Source: UBA2428 sp002343545
Lineage (GTDB): Bacteria; Bdellovibrionota; UBA2428
Length of the DNA: 55,749 nt
Direction of reading: 5' to 3'
NCBI GenBank assembly: GCA_937952285.1
Contig: CALFZE010000053.1
Location: 1 to 55,749 of the forward strand
This document shows, piece after piece, positions 1 through 9,435 of the stretch. Made by a program: the position numbers and the translations under genes. A model generated the notes under the pieces. It ran no database searches. It saw only the letters and a program-made list of their open reading frames with translations, and had not been told where the DNA came from. Numbering within the stretch: the stretch's first letter is position 1; each line of letters opens with the position of its first letter.

Positions 1-1
1 A

Positions 2-304
2 AAAGGGGGGCGGCGCGTGCCCACCGAGCGACCTTTGCACGTGCCCGAAGACTCCGCGCAGGGGAATGCCTATCGGACCGTTCAGCGGCAAATGCTTCTG
101 TCCCGCCTGCTGAGTTCGGCGCAGCGGAATCAAGGGCAAGCGTTGCCCTACACTTTCAGCGCGACCGTCTCGACGGACGAGGACTCCGTCCTGCGTTTCC
201 GCTCCGAATTTCAGAAACTCCTTAAAAAATTTCAGGTCGACGTTCTTCGGTCCGACGCCGAAGGAGTCTTTCAGGTTTCTTTCGATATCGTTCGTTGGGA
301 TTGA
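2..304 (+). CDS. C-terminal part of a possible DUF4423/TIGR02147-like protein (partial)
   Basis: The frame is open to the left edge, so this is probably the end of a longer gene rather than a 95-residue protein starting at the GTG at 17. The last ~50 residues contain a serine/threonine-rich strand (FSATVST), then a helix with FRSEFQKLLKKFQVD and a closing strand FQVSFDIV. That order resembles the C-terminus of TIGR02147 regulators (compare the complete one at 30818-31684, which ends with a long helix and VQVNFQMFPLT). If so, it is a cytoplasmic DNA-binding regulator. It ends 10 bp before the convergent MarC gene. Family assignment is an inference from a short segment. Confidence 0.4.
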   Translation, partial: KGGRRVPTERPLHVPEDSAQGNAYRTVQRQMLLSRLLSSAQRNQGQALPYTFSATVSTDEDSVLRFRSEFQKLLKKFQVDVLRSDAEGVFQVSFDIVRWD

Positions 305-314
305 GCTCCCGCGA

Positions 315-950
315 TCAGTTTGCGAGGTCCTTGATGACGACCTTCAGCGCGTTCAGCATGAACTGTACGGCGATCGCGCCGAGGATGAGGCCCATGAGCC
401 GGGTCGAGACCTTGATGGCCGTCGGGCCGAGCTTCTGCGCGCCGACCGAGGCGAAGCGCAGGACGAGGTAGCTCGTCGCGAAGGCGACCGCCATGGCGAG
501 GTAAAGGATGGTGAGCTGCGCGGGACCGGTGGTTTGGCTCTCGAGCAGGATCGCCGTCGAGATCGCGCCGGGGCCCGCGAGCATCGGCACGCCGAGCGGG
601 GTGATCGCGACTTCGTGCTTGGCGACGCCCTCGACTTCTTCCTCTTTCGTCTCCTTCACTTCGGAGCGCTTGGCGCGAACCATGTCGAGCGCGACGAGCA
701 TGAGCACGATCGAGCCCGCGATCTGGAAGGCGGGAAGGGTGATGCCGAAGAGGCGGAAGATCGTCGACCCCGCGGCCGCGAAGGCCACGAGGATCCCGAA
801 GGCGAGCAGGCACGCCATGCGGGCGGTGCGCTCGCGCGAGGCCGGGGAATCCTGCTCCGTCATCGCGACGAAGCTCGGAATGACGGCGATCGGATCGATG
901 ATCACGAAGAGCGAGCTCAGCGCGAAGAGCGCGTATTCGAGGAGCGACAT
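315..950 (-). CDS. MarC family integral membrane protein
   Basis: A 211-residue inner-membrane protein with about six hydrophobic segments. It opens with LFVIIDPIAVIPSFVAMT, the typical MarC/UPF0056 N-terminal helix containing the ID-P-x-(A/G)-x-x-P signature, and has the second-half signature ITPLGVPMLAGPGAIST that repeats the fold. Length fits the family (about 200-220). MarC proteins are of uncertain function; the historical link to multiple antibiotic resistance is not well supported. A charged loop (KRSEVKETKEEEVEG) separates the two halves. The ATG follows directly after the TAG of the GreA/GreB-like gene with no spacer, so the two are very likely co-transcribed and translationally coupled. 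Confidence 0.9.
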   Translation of the reverse strand: MSLLEYALFALSSLFVIIDPIAVIPSFVAMTEQDSPASRERTARMACLLAFGILVAFAAAGSTIFRLFGITLPAFQIAGSIVLMLVALDMVRAKRSEVKETKEEEVEGVAKHEVAITPLGVPMLAGPGAISTAILLESQTTGPAQLTILYLAMAVAFATSYLVLRFASVGAQKLGPTAIKVSTRLMGLILGAIAVQFMLNALKVVIKDLAN

Positions 951-1442
951 CTAGAGCACCTGCCGAACGTCGACTTCGCGCTTCTGCCCGTTGGGAAGAT
1001 TGAGCTCGAAGAAGTCGCCGGCGCGGCGGCCGACGAGTTCTGACCCGAGCGGAGAGGTCACGCTGATGACTTGCACCTCGTGCGTGCCGGCGCGCACGCG
1101 AAAGCCTCCGCCGCGGAAGGCGAGAAAGTTCCAGGACGCCTTGTCCTCGGTCGCGATCTCGACGAGCGCGGTCGCGGCGGCCGAAGCGTCGGGCCCGAAG
1201 TCCTCGAAGCTCATGAGCTTGTACTCCTGGATCATGGACTGGATCTCGAAGGCGCGCTTGGCCTGGGCGCCCGCCAGGTAAGACGCTTCGAGTCCCCGGG
1301 TGTCGTACTTGTCTTCGGCTTTGCTCTCCTCGTGCGTCGCCGCGTCGTGGGCGGCCTTGGCCGAGTCCACGAGAACTTCGAGGTCGGCTTCGAGACGCCG
1401 AATGATGCTTTGCACGAGGGCTTTTTTGTCGGGAGGGCTCAC
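951..1442 (-). CDS. GreA/GreB-family transcription elongation factor-like protein
   Basis: A 163-residue cytoplasmic protein. The N-terminal half is an antiparallel coiled coil containing THEESKAEDKYDTRGLEASY, a hallmark of a Gre-like subfamily. The C-terminal half is the FKBP-like RNA-polymerase-binding domain with VTSPLGSELVGRRAGDFFELN. Such proteins bind the polymerase secondary channel; whether this one stimulates transcript cleavage is unknown, since the tip of the coiled coil differs from GreA. I chose GTG at 1442 because the longer frame opens only with a TTG and relatives begin near PPDKKALVQ. Its stop abuts the MarC start. Confidence 0.8.
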   Translation of the reverse strand: MSPPDKKALVQSIIRRLEADLEVLVDSAKAAHDAATHEESKAEDKYDTRGLEASYLAGAQAKRAFEIQSMIQEYKLMSFEDFGPDASAAATALVEIATEDKASWNFLAFRGGGFRVRAGTHEVQVISVTSPLGSELVGRRAGDFFELNLPNGQKREVDVRQVL

Positions 1443-1664
1443 GCGATGATTCTCGCTCAGGCCGGCCGATCTGTCCAAGGACGCCGCGATTCGTCGGAAG
1501 GCGACATGCAAAAAGCGGTCGGACCGCGAGGAGTTGGCGCCGCCTTCGATGCGTGATCCGGATTTGGATCACTTCCTTGCGCGCGGGGACTGAGACTCGC
1601 TTGCGAACTCGTCCGCGCGCCGCGAACACCGATGGAAACGCAAACCGCGTACAAAGGAGATCGA

Positions 1665-2393
1665 ATGAAAGCACTTCGTCTTGTCCTCCCCTTCTTCGGC
1701 ATTTTTGCCTTGGTGGCCTGCGAGACGGTCGAGATCACGGGCCAAGTTCAGCTCACCCAAGCCGTGACGGAGCGTGGACTCGGACGCGCGCAAACGATTC
1801 CGGCCGGTCGGTACACCCTTTCCGTGACGAACAAAGTCGACTCGGGCGAATGGATCCTGCCGGGCCTCTTTAACTCCCTCTCCGTGAATCTCCGCGCCGA
1901 GAACGGCAGCGTTTACAAGCTCAAGGGCAAGGCGGCCTTCGCGGATCTCGAGCGTGGCCGCGGATGGTGGCCGGCCCGCAAAACGGGACTGCCCTTTGAT
2001 TTGTCGATGACCCTGAAGAGCAGCTCGGCGTCGGGTCCCGTCGTGAGCGGAACCTACACTTGCAGCGACTACGCGGGTACGAACCGCGAGTGCAGTTCGT
2101 CGACGGAACGTCGTTGCACCGACTCCTTCGGACAACGCGATTCTTTCTCGGAGAACCCCGGGGTTCCCCCCGCTTCGAACGTGACGTGTAACGACGTCAT
2201 CCGCGAAACCTGCCAGGATGTTCCTCAGTATAGCGAGAGGTACGTGAAGACCCTCGGCCGTCACGTGACCCGCACGACGTGGAGCGAAGGCTCGGTTTAT
2301 CTGCCCGGAACCCAAACGAAGATTGGCCGCGTCAGCGACCTCGATCGTCGGGTTAAGAAGAGCTTCGAGCCGATCGAGAATCCCTGCCGCTAA
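1665..2393 (+). CDS. Hypothetical lipoprotein with cysteine-rich centre
   Basis: A 242-residue protein with a signal peptide ending in a lipobox (ALVAC, lipidated Cys19), so probably anchored in the outer membrane. I chose ATG 1665 because AAAGGAG lies just upstream and it places the signal peptide at the N-terminus; the frame is open 33 bp further up. Residues about 130-190 hold six or more cysteines (TCSDY, RECSSS, RRCTDS, TCNDV, ETCQD), suggesting disulfides in the periplasm or outside. No family recognised. It is followed within 80 bp by the Ig-repeat lipoprotein on the same strand; the gap holds a weak GC hairpin (CGCCCCG...CGGGGCG, 2422-2447). Confidence 0.7.
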   Translation: MKALRLVLPFFGIFALVACETVEITGQVQLTQAVTERGLGRAQTIPAGRYTLSVTNKVDSGEWILPGLFNSLSVNLRAENGSVYKLKGKAAFADLERGRGWWPARKTGLPFDLSMTLKSSSASGPVVSGTYTCSDYAGTNRECSSSTERRCTDSFGQRDSFSENPGVPPASNVTCNDVIRETCQDVPQYSERYVKTLGRHVTRTTWSEGSVYLPGTQTKIGRVSDLDRRVKKSFEPIENPCR

Positions 2394-2472
2394 GCGCTTC
2401 ACCCGTCCTTAACTCGGTGCGCCCCGTAGATTAACGCTCGGGGCGGCGCCAAAACGTTAAGCTGGGGGAATC

Positions 2473-4956
2473 GTGAGCAGCTCACGCCCCACCGGCCGTT
2501 TCTCGATGCAGACCCTCCTGATGGGTGCGTGTCTCGCATGGCTCTCGGCGTGTAACTTCAGCCGCGAGGTCGTCGGCGATCCCGGCGTGACCGAGGACCC
2601 GAAGTCGGAAAAATCTCGGGCCGACGCGGTCTCCTTTGCGGGCGCCCAGTTGAGCGTCTCGGCTTCTTCGGTCGACCCCGGGGACTCCGTCGACATCCGT
2701 TTGGTCGTCGACGGCGCGACTTCGGGTGGCGCGGCGGTGCTCTTTCGCGCCTCGGGCGGAACGAGCACGGGAACGATCTCGAGTACGACGGACAACGGAG
2801 ACGGCAGCTACACGGCGACCTTTACCGGCGTCCGTAGCGGAAGCGCGACGACTCTCTCGGCCTACGTCGAGGGTGAGGGCGCCTTCGACTCAACCGTCGA
2901 CGTGAGCGTGAACTTTCTCGCCGCTCCGAGTGCTCTCTCTTTTTCCACTCCTTCTCCCAACTACGCGAACAACGTCGAGATCACGGCGAACGTGCCGACG
3001 GTTACGGGAGTCGTCGAAACCTACACGGTGTCACCGAGTCTCCCCACGGGGCTCTCGCTCGATCCGCTCACGGGTCGCATCACGGGCACGCCGACCGTCA
3101 CGACGGCCTCGGCCGCCTACACAGTGACCGCGACGAACCCCCTCGGCACGGCGACGGCGGTGTTGAACATTCGCGTTTTGCCACCGGCGCCTTCGGGCTT
3201 GAGTTACTCGACGCTTTCGGCTTCGTACGCCCGTTTGTCGGCGATCACGCCCAACACCCCGACCGTCACCGGCACTGTTGATTCCTATTCCGTCTCGCCG
3301 GCCCTGCCGACCGGTCTGAGCCTTCACGCAACGACCGGGGTGATTTCCGGCACACCCTCCGTGGTGACGGCGAGCGCGACCTACACCGTGACGGCGATGA
3401 ACGCCGGGGGGTCGACGACGGCGAGCGTCGTGATCGTCGTCGTACCCAGGCCGCCGACTTCGCTGAGCTACGGAACGGTGGCCTCTTCCTACGTCCGATT
3501 AACGGCGATCACGCAGAACTCGGCGACGGCGGGCGGCGGCGACGCGCCCTATACCTACACGGTCAGCCCGGCGCTCCCGACGGGGCTCGCGCTCAACTCG
3601 ACGACCGGCGCGGTCACGGGAACACCCTCGCTGATCCAGTCGCTGGCTTCGTACACGGTGACCGCCGCGAACTCCGGGGGCTCGGTTTCCACCGTCATCC
3701 AGATCGAAGTCCGGCCGAGGGCGCCGACCGCGATCTCGTACTCGACGGCGAACCCCGTCTACGAGCGCGCCGTGGCGATCAGCAACAACAACGCGACGGT
3801 CACGAACGGCGACCCGACCTTGACCTACTCGATTTCTCCTTCGCTGCCGCTGGGGCTCAACTTCGATACGGGAACGGGCCGGATCTCCGGCACGCCGACC
3901 GTCGTGGCCGCGAGCCAGTCCTACGTCATCACGGTCGCCAATACGGGCGGCAGCACCTCCGTGGTCATGAACCTGCGCGTGACGTCGCGACGTCCCACGA
4001 CGATCGCCTACGCCGGCGGACCGACTTTCAACTGGACGGCCGACGAAGCGATCACGACGATCACGCCGACGCTCGCGACGGGCGACGCTCCCGTGACGTG
4101 GGCGGTTAGCCCGGCCCTGCCGGCGGGTCTGAGTTTCGATACGACGACGGGCGCCGTCTCGGGGAATCCTTCCGTGGCCCAGGCCTCGACGGTCCACGCC
4201 ATCACGGCGACCAACGACGGCGGCAGCGCGAGCTACAACTTCACCCTGGAAGTCTGGAAGAACCAGAACTCGACCGAGTTCGTCGCGGCGTCCTCCGATG
4301 TGGCCTCGACGGGCGTCGGATTCTCGAGCGTGTTGAGCTCCTCCGTGACGAACTTCACCGTCCAGCTTTGGATGAGGGGGCGTTCCGTTCCGGGCGTCGG
4401 CGACGGCGTGCTGGGCGCGACCAACGGCGCTTCGAACGGGATCGGCCTCTTCTGGAGCGCCTTCGATACGCTGCGCTTCTACGTAAACAATCCGGTGAAT
4501 TACGTCGAAGCCGCGGGTCTCGACGGCACGGCGTGGAACCACGTCGTGGGCACCTATTCGACGACCGGGGTCGACAACGTCAAGCTCTACGTGAACGGCG
4601 TCCTGGCGCCCGCGTATTCGCACAACGCGACGATCTCCAGCCTCACCGAGCTCGTCGCGATCGGGAATCTCGGCAGTTCGGGGGCGCAGACCGCGAACGC
4701 GCACATCGACGAAGTCGCCTTCTGGAACGTCGCCCAGAGCGCCGCCGCCGTCACGTCGCTCTACAACGGGGGCGCGCCGATCAACCTCAAGCAGAGCCGC
4801 GGGGCCTACACCTACAGCGCGGCGGCCTTGCGGGCCTACTGGCGGATGGGCGATGCCGATACCTTCCCGACGCTCACGGACCGCGGCGCCTCCGGACGGA
4901 ACCTGACGATGGGCGGCGGCATGAGCGGCGCCTCGATCTCGACCGACGTGCCATAA
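2473..4956 (+). CDS. Surface lipoprotein with five putative Ig (He_PIG) repeats and LamG-like domain
   Basis: An 827-residue lipoprotein (lipobox LSAC, Cys27; GTG start after a GGGGGAA Shine-Dalgarno). Order: a filamin/invasin-type Ig segment (about 58-150, with DNGDGSYTATFTG), then five He_PIG repeats of about 85 residues (about 155-600), each with SPxLPxGLxxxxxTGxIxGTP and a closing (Y/H)xxTxxNxGG, then a concanavalin/LamG-like C-terminal domain (about 600-827, with VQLWMRG, WNHVVGTYS, KLYVNG, HIDEVAFWN). This architecture is typical of surface adhesins or glycan binders. The repeats are clearly paralogous within the protein. The ligand cannot be told from sequence. Stops 9 bp before the helicase gene. 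Confidence 0.85.
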   Translation: MSSSRPTGRFSMQTLLMGACLAWLSACNFSREVVGDPGVTEDPKSEKSRADAVSFAGAQLSVSASSVDPGDSVDIRLVVDGATSGGAAVLFRASGGTSTGTISSTTDNGDGSYTATFTGVRSGSATTLSAYVEGEGAFDSTVDVSVNFLAAPSALSFSTPSPNYANNVEITANVPTVTGVVETYTVSPSLPTGLSLDPLTGRITGTPTVTTASAAYTVTATNPLGTATAVLNIRVLPPAPSGLSYSTLSASYARLSAITPNTPTVTGTVDSYSVSPALPTGLSLHATTGVISGTPSVVTASATYTVTAMNAGGSTTASVVIVVVPRPPTSLSYGTVASSYVRLTAITQNSATAGGGDAPYTYTVSPALPTGLALNSTTGAVTGTPSLIQSLASYTVTAANSGGSVSTVIQIEVRPRAPTAISYSTANPVYERAVAISNNNATVTNGDPTLTYSISPSLPLGLNFDTGTGRISGTPTVVAASQSYVITVANTGGSTSVVMNLRVTSRRPTTIAYAGGPTFNWTADEAITTITPTLATGDAPVTWAVSPALPAGLSFDTTTGAVSGNPSVAQASTVHAITATNDGGSASYNFTLEVWKNQNSTEFVAASSDVASTGVGFSSVLSSSVTNFTVQLWMRGRSVPGVGDGVLGATNGASNGIGLFWSAFDTLRFYVNNPVNYVEAAGLDGTAWNHVVGTYSTTGVDNVKLYVNGVLAPAYSHNATISSLTELVAIGNLGSSGAQTANAHIDEVAFWNVAQSAAAVTSLYNGGAPINLKQSRGAYTYSAAALRAYWRMGDADTFPTLTDRGASGRNLTMGGGMSGASISTDVP

Positions 4957-4965
4957 GGCCCTAGG

Positions 4966-7449
4966 ATGCGGCCGATGGCCGTCCCTGACTCCAATCAAGT
5001 CCTCGAAGAATTCCTGGATCTCGTTTCGGGTCGGAAGATCGAGCTCTACCCCGCGCAGGAAGAAGCCATCCTGGCGCTCTTCGAGGGGGCGAACGTCATC
5101 CTCAACACGCCGACGGGTTCCGGCAAGTCGCTCGTCGCGCAGGCCCTGCACTTCCTTTCGCACCGGCAGGGAAAGCGTTCCTATTACACCTGTCCGATCA
5201 AGGCGCTCGTGAACGAGAAGTTCCTGGCCCTCTGCCAGGACTTCGGCCCCGAGAACGTGGGAATGATCACGGGCGACGCCACGGTCAACGCGGGCGCGCC
5301 GATCATCTGCTGCACGGCCGAGATTCTGGCGAACCTCGCGCTGCGCGAAGGGCGCGAGGCCGACGTCGCCGACGTCATCATGGACGAGTTCCACTATTAC
5401 TCCGATCGCGAGCGGGGCGTGGCCTGGCAGGTCCCTTTGCTCACCATGCCGCAGACCCGCTTTCTTCTCATGTCGGCCACGCTCGGGGACACTTCGTTCT
5501 TCGAGCGTGAGCTCACGCGCCTGAATCGACGGCCCACGCAAGTCGTCCGCTCGACCGATCGCCCCGTGCCGCTCGAGTTCGCCTACCTCGAGACGCCCTT
5601 GCACCAGACGATCTCCGATTTCGTCGGGGCCGGCCGGGCGCCGCTTTATCTCGTGAACTTCACGCAACGCGAGTGCGCCGAAGAGGCGCAAAACCTCATG
5701 AGCGTGGATTTCTGCACGAAGGAAGAGAAGCGCGCCATCGCGGAAGCGATCGCCTCGACGCGCTTCGACAGTCCCTACGGGCGCGAGCTCCAACGCTTTC
5801 TCCGCCACGGCATCGGCATCCACCATGCCGGGCTGCTGCCGAAGTACCGCGTCCTCGTGGAGAAGCTCGCCCAGCGGGGCCTGCTCAAGATCATCAGCGG
5901 CACCGATACGCTCGGGGTCGGCGTGAACGTCCCCATCCGGACGGTGCTCTTCACGAAGCTCTGCAAGTTCGACGGCCAGAAGACGGGGATCCTCTCGGTC
6001 CGGGACTTCCATCAGATCAGCGGCCGTGCGGGGCGTAAGGGCTTCGACGACCGCGGCTACGTCGCGGTCCAGGCGCCCGAGCACGTCATCGAAAACATCA
6101 AGCTCGAGGAAAAGGCCGCGGCGAACCCGGGCAAGAAGATCGTCAAGCGCAAGCCGCCCGAGAAGGGCTACGTGCCATGGAACCGCGACACGCTCAAGCG
6201 GCTCTTGGAGTCGTCGCCCGAAGCGCTGACGTCGCGTTTCACGATCACGCACGGCATGCTGCTCAACGTGCTCGCGCGCCCGAACGAAGACGGCTGCCGC
6301 GCGATGAGCTGGCTCATCCGCAACGCGCACGAACCCGAGTCCGCCAAACCGGGCTTGCGCAAGCTCGCGTTCCAACTCTTCCGTTCGCTCGTCGAGCGGG
6401 AGATCATCCGCCCCGTGAAACGCCCCGACGGCGCCAAGCGTATCCTGCTGAACGTGGATCTCCAGGAGGACTTCTCGCTCCACCACGCCCTTTCGCTCTA
6501 CGCGGTGGACGCCTTCGCGGGCCTCGACGCTTCGCACCCGGATTTCGCCCTCGATCTTCTGAGCGTCGGCGAGTCGATCCTCGAGAATCCCGAGGTCATC
6601 CTGCGGCAGCAAGTCTCGCGACTCAAAACCGAGAAGATGAGCGAGCTCAAGATGGCCGGCATGGAATACGACGACCGCATCGCCGAGCTCGAGAAGATCG
6701 AACACCCCAAGCCCCTGCGCGACTTCATCTATTCGACGTTCAACGTCTTCGCCGAGAAGCACCCCTGGGTGGGCGTCGAGAACATCCGGCCCAAGTCCGT
6801 CGCGCGCGAGATGTTCGAGGGATCCTACTCCTTCGCCGACTACATCCGGGAGTACGAGCTTCAGCGCAGCGAAGGCATCCTGCTGCGCTACCTTTCGGAG
6901 ACCTACAAGGTTCTGTCGCAGACGGTTCCGGAGGGTCTCAAGACCGAAGCCGTCGAAGAGATGATCCTCTACTTTCGCGGCCTCTTGCAGGCGACGGACT
7001 CCAGCCTCGTCGAGGAATGGGAGCGCATGCAGAATCCCGGGTCCTCGGTCGCGCCGCGCTCGGCTTCGGAGGCCGCTCCCGCCGCGGACGCTTTCTCGGA
7101 GCGGAAGCTTCGTATCGAAGCCAAGAACGCCGTCTTTCTGGTGTTGCGCGCCTTGGCGCGCGGTGATCTCGCTTCGGCGCTCGAACTCGCGCCGACGCCG
7201 ACCCTGGGCCCGGACTTCGAGGCGGCTTTGCTCCGGTGCCGCGAGGAGTCCCGCATCGACGTGAGTCCGAAGGCCCGGGCGCCCGAGCTTCTGCGCTTCG
7301 AGACGGGTCCCGAAACGTGGCGGCTCGAGCAGACCCTTTCCGACGCCGAGGGGCCCATGCCTTGGGTCCTGGCCCTCGAGTTGGACGTAGCGGCTTCGCG
7401 CGAACGGGCGCAGCCCGTCCTGCGCCTCCTTTCCTTGACCGCGATCTGA
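4966..7449 (+). CDS. DEAD/DEAH-box helicase, Ski2-like, DUF3516 type
   Basis: An 827-residue superfamily II helicase. Walker A is TPTGSGKS (about residue 48), the DExH motif is DEFHYY (about 140), motif III MSATLGD (about 168), and the second RecA domain carries GIHHAGLLPKYR and QISGRAGRKG (about 350). DEFHYYSDRERGVAWQVPLL and the ASTRFDSPYG region followed by a long helical C-terminal domain (about 400-827) are characteristic of the DUF3516 family common in actinobacteria. It likely unwinds structured RNA in the cytoplasm; the substrate is unknown. ATG 4966 was chosen; a second ATG at 4975 is possible. It does not clearly belong functionally with the adjacent envelope genes. Confidence 0.9.
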   Translation: MRPMAVPDSNQVLEEFLDLVSGRKIELYPAQEEAILALFEGANVILNTPTGSGKSLVAQALHFLSHRQGKRSYYTCPIKALVNEKFLALCQDFGPENVGMITGDATVNAGAPIICCTAEILANLALREGREADVADVIMDEFHYYSDRERGVAWQVPLLTMPQTRFLLMSATLGDTSFFERELTRLNRRPTQVVRSTDRPVPLEFAYLETPLHQTISDFVGAGRAPLYLVNFTQRECAEEAQNLMSVDFCTKEEKRAIAEAIASTRFDSPYGRELQRFLRHGIGIHHAGLLPKYRVLVEKLAQRGLLKIISGTDTLGVGVNVPIRTVLFTKLCKFDGQKTGILSVRDFHQISGRAGRKGFDDRGYVAVQAPEHVIENIKLEEKAAANPGKKIVKRKPPEKGYVPWNRDTLKRLLESSPEALTSRFTITHGMLLNVLARPNEDGCRAMSWLIRNAHEPESAKPGLRKLAFQLFRSLVEREIIRPVKRPDGAKRILLNVDLQEDFSLHHALSLYAVDAFAGLDASHPDFALDLLSVGESILENPEVILRQQVSRLKTEKMSELKMAGMEYDDRIAELEKIEHPKPLRDFIYSTFNVFAEKHPWVGVENIRPKSVAREMFEGSYSFADYIREYELQRSEGILLRYLSETYKVLSQTVPEGLKTEAVEEMILYFRGLLQATDSSLVEEWERMQNPGSSVAPRSASEAAPAADAFSERKLRIEAKNAVFLVLRALARGDLASALELAPTPTLGPDFEAALLRCREESRIDVSPKARAPELLRFETGPETWRLEQTLSDAEGPMPWVLALELDVAASRERAQPVLRLLSLTAI

Positions 7450-7572
7450 GCCGTCCGGCCCCCCGAGGGCATCCCCGCGGAACGGAGATGGCGCGCCGCT
7501 CTCAAGCTTCGTCCCGCCCGCGTCGATAAGTTGAAACGGTGCGCCGAGGTTTCTCGGCGTTTAGGGGGAAGC

Positions 7573-9432
7573 ATGAAGAAACTTCATTGGATTCTGGGAT
7601 CGCTCGTCGCGACGACGGCCTTCATCGCCCACGCGGAGCCGGATTCGCTCGGATACGATTCCCCCTTGGGGAAGGGCGAGTACGTGCTGCCCCGCCTCAC
7701 CAAGGACAGCCACGAGATGGAGAAGCACCTCCGGGACACCTTCCGCAAGCTCAAGGCGAAGAACGACCTTTCGGACGCCGAGATCGACGACCTGCTTAAG
7801 CGCGTCGTGCACTACCTGGGCTTCCTCGGGCTCACCGTTGCCGACGTCCAGAAGGAAAAGCTGACGATGCTCGATCCGCCGGCCGCGGAAGACGGCGAGC
7901 CGGGGGTCGCGGTGCGGTCGATGTCCGCGGATCCCGAAAGCGGAGCGGGAGAGGAAAGCTCGGCTTCGATGGCCGGTACGCTGACGCGCCTCGCGCGATC
8001 TTCGACGCAAGTCCTCTTTTGCGAGGACCTGAACGATTGGACCTGTCTCGAGAAGAAGCCCCGCTTCATTCCGACGGCGCCGTACCGCGTGGAAACGCGC
8101 GACGACCTGGGCGAACCCGTGCGGGCCCGCGGTCCCTTCCGCATCAAGTGGTTCTTCACGAATCTTTGGGATCGGCAGAACGTCGATTTCTCGCGCCAAA
8201 CGACCCTCGCCTCGCACGCGGCCGAAGCGATCCGCCACTACGGCCGTCGCTCGATGTCGATGGCGCTCTTCGGCATCGACGACATCGGCGGCAGCATGGC
8301 GCCCGTCTACGACGCCATCAAGGAGGCCGTCGACAAGGGCGTGGGCGTGCGCGCGGTCGTGGACTTCATGGGCGTCGAGAAGTCGGACACGCCGTGGAAC
8401 CTTTCTTACTTGCCCTCGGAGCCCTTCAAGAACTGGCTCTTCGGGCCGGGCGAGACGGGCAGCGGCATGCGCGCGATCTTCCAGTACGACGGCACGCCCG
8501 ACCTGCTGCGGATGCTGAACGGCAAGGCGACGAAGGAGTCCGAGGCCCGCGCCCGGATGGAATGGCCGGGATCGAACATCATGCACAACAAGTTCGTCGT
8601 GATGGACGGCCTCAACGGCAAGGCCGTGTGGACGGGGACGGCGAACCTCTCGAAGAACTGCATGGGTATCGAGCGGAACGCGAACATGGGCATTCTCATC
8701 GAGAACCGCGAGATCGCCGAAGCCTTCGAAGCCGAGTTCGAGGAGATGTACAACATCGATTCCACCCTCAAGCTCCGGAGCAGCAAGGTCGTCGACCCGC
8801 AGGGCGGCCCGCCCAAGGTGGGGCGCTTTCACCGCAACAAGCGGCCCAACACGAAGCGCCTCTTCGAGTTCGGCGACGGGACGAACGTGCGCGTGCACTT
8901 CGCCCCGACCGACGACGCGGAACATCGCGTGATCTTGCCGCTCATCCTTTCGGCGCGGCCGGGCGACGTGCTGCGCGTGTCGATGTTCGGCGGCGCGGGC
9001 TTCGAGATCGTGCGCGCCTTCCAGTTGGCCGCCGCGCGCGGCGTGGACGTGCGCATCGCGTTCGACGCCAAGCTCGGGGCGAGCCCCTACTCGTGGACGC
9101 GCGCGAGCGCGGCCAACCTGAACGAGAAGAATCCCTACGTCGACCTCGTCAAACGTCCGCCCGGCGTGAAGCCCGGCCGGATCGAAGTCCGCTTCAGCAC
9201 GTGGGAAGGCAAGAACCACCACAAGAGCGCCTTGCTCACGCGCCGGACCTCGCTCGGCCAGATGCGGTCCGAAGTCATCGTCATCGGATCGCAGAACTGG
9301 AGCACGGGCGGCAACGACGCGAACGACGAGAACATGGTCTCGATCCAGAACCGTCGCCGCTCGCTGCCGATCTTCGAAGCCTTCCTCAAGCACTTCGACG
9401 AGCGCCTCTGGGCGAAATCGCGGTCGCGCTGA
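7573..9432 (+). CDS. Secreted phospholipase-D-like (PLDc_2) protein
   Basis: A 619-residue exported protein with a signal peptide (MKKLHWILGS...IAHA). The start ATG 7573 has AGGGGGAAG upstream; the open frame extends 42 bp more. Two PLD-type halves are present. The first has a full HKD motif, HNKFVVMDG at His338, followed by TGTANLSKN. The second has HHKSALL at about His549 followed by IGSQNWSTGGND, but the aspartate position of HxKx4D is Thr. This matches the exported PLD-like proteins with phosphodiesterase chemistry on lipids or nucleic acids; the substrate is open. The hydrolase gene starts 3 bp after its stop, suggesting an operon. Confidence 0.85.
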   Translation: MKKLHWILGSLVATTAFIAHAEPDSLGYDSPLGKGEYVLPRLTKDSHEMEKHLRDTFRKLKAKNDLSDAEIDDLLKRVVHYLGFLGLTVADVQKEKLTMLDPPAAEDGEPGVAVRSMSADPESGAGEESSASMAGTLTRLARSSTQVLFCEDLNDWTCLEKKPRFIPTAPYRVETRDDLGEPVRARGPFRIKWFFTNLWDRQNVDFSRQTTLASHAAEAIRHYGRRSMSMALFGIDDIGGSMAPVYDAIKEAVDKGVGVRAVVDFMGVEKSDTPWNLSYLPSEPFKNWLFGPGETGSGMRAIFQYDGTPDLLRMLNGKATKESEARARMEWPGSNIMHNKFVVMDGLNGKAVWTGTANLSKNCMGIERNANMGILIENREIAEAFEAEFEEMYNIDSTLKLRSSKVVDPQGGPPKVGRFHRNKRPNTKRLFEFGDGTNVRVHFAPTDDAEHRVILPLILSARPGDVLRVSMFGGAGFEIVRAFQLAAARGVDVRIAFDAKLGASPYSWTRASAANLNEKNPYVDLVKRPPGVKPGRIEVRFSTWEGKNHHKSALLTRRTSLGQMRSEVIVIGSQNWSTGGNDANDENMVSIQNRRRSLPIFEAFLKHFDERLWAKSRSR

Positions 9433-9435
9433 CGC

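Noticed and set aside
2940..4260. DNA tandem repeat in the Ig-repeat gene
   Set aside because: The repetition is at protein level (five diverged ~85-residue domains); DNA units are too different to count as a tandem DNA repeat.
3499..6762. A 1087-residue open frame on the minus strand opposite the Ig-repeat and helicase genes, and similar antisense frames at 7561-10515, 15466-17814, 18148-20316 and 48785-49951
   Set aside because: They are the usual by-product of GC-rich codon use. They are rich in Arg, Ala and Gly, have no domain motifs and lie opposite genes with clear motifs.
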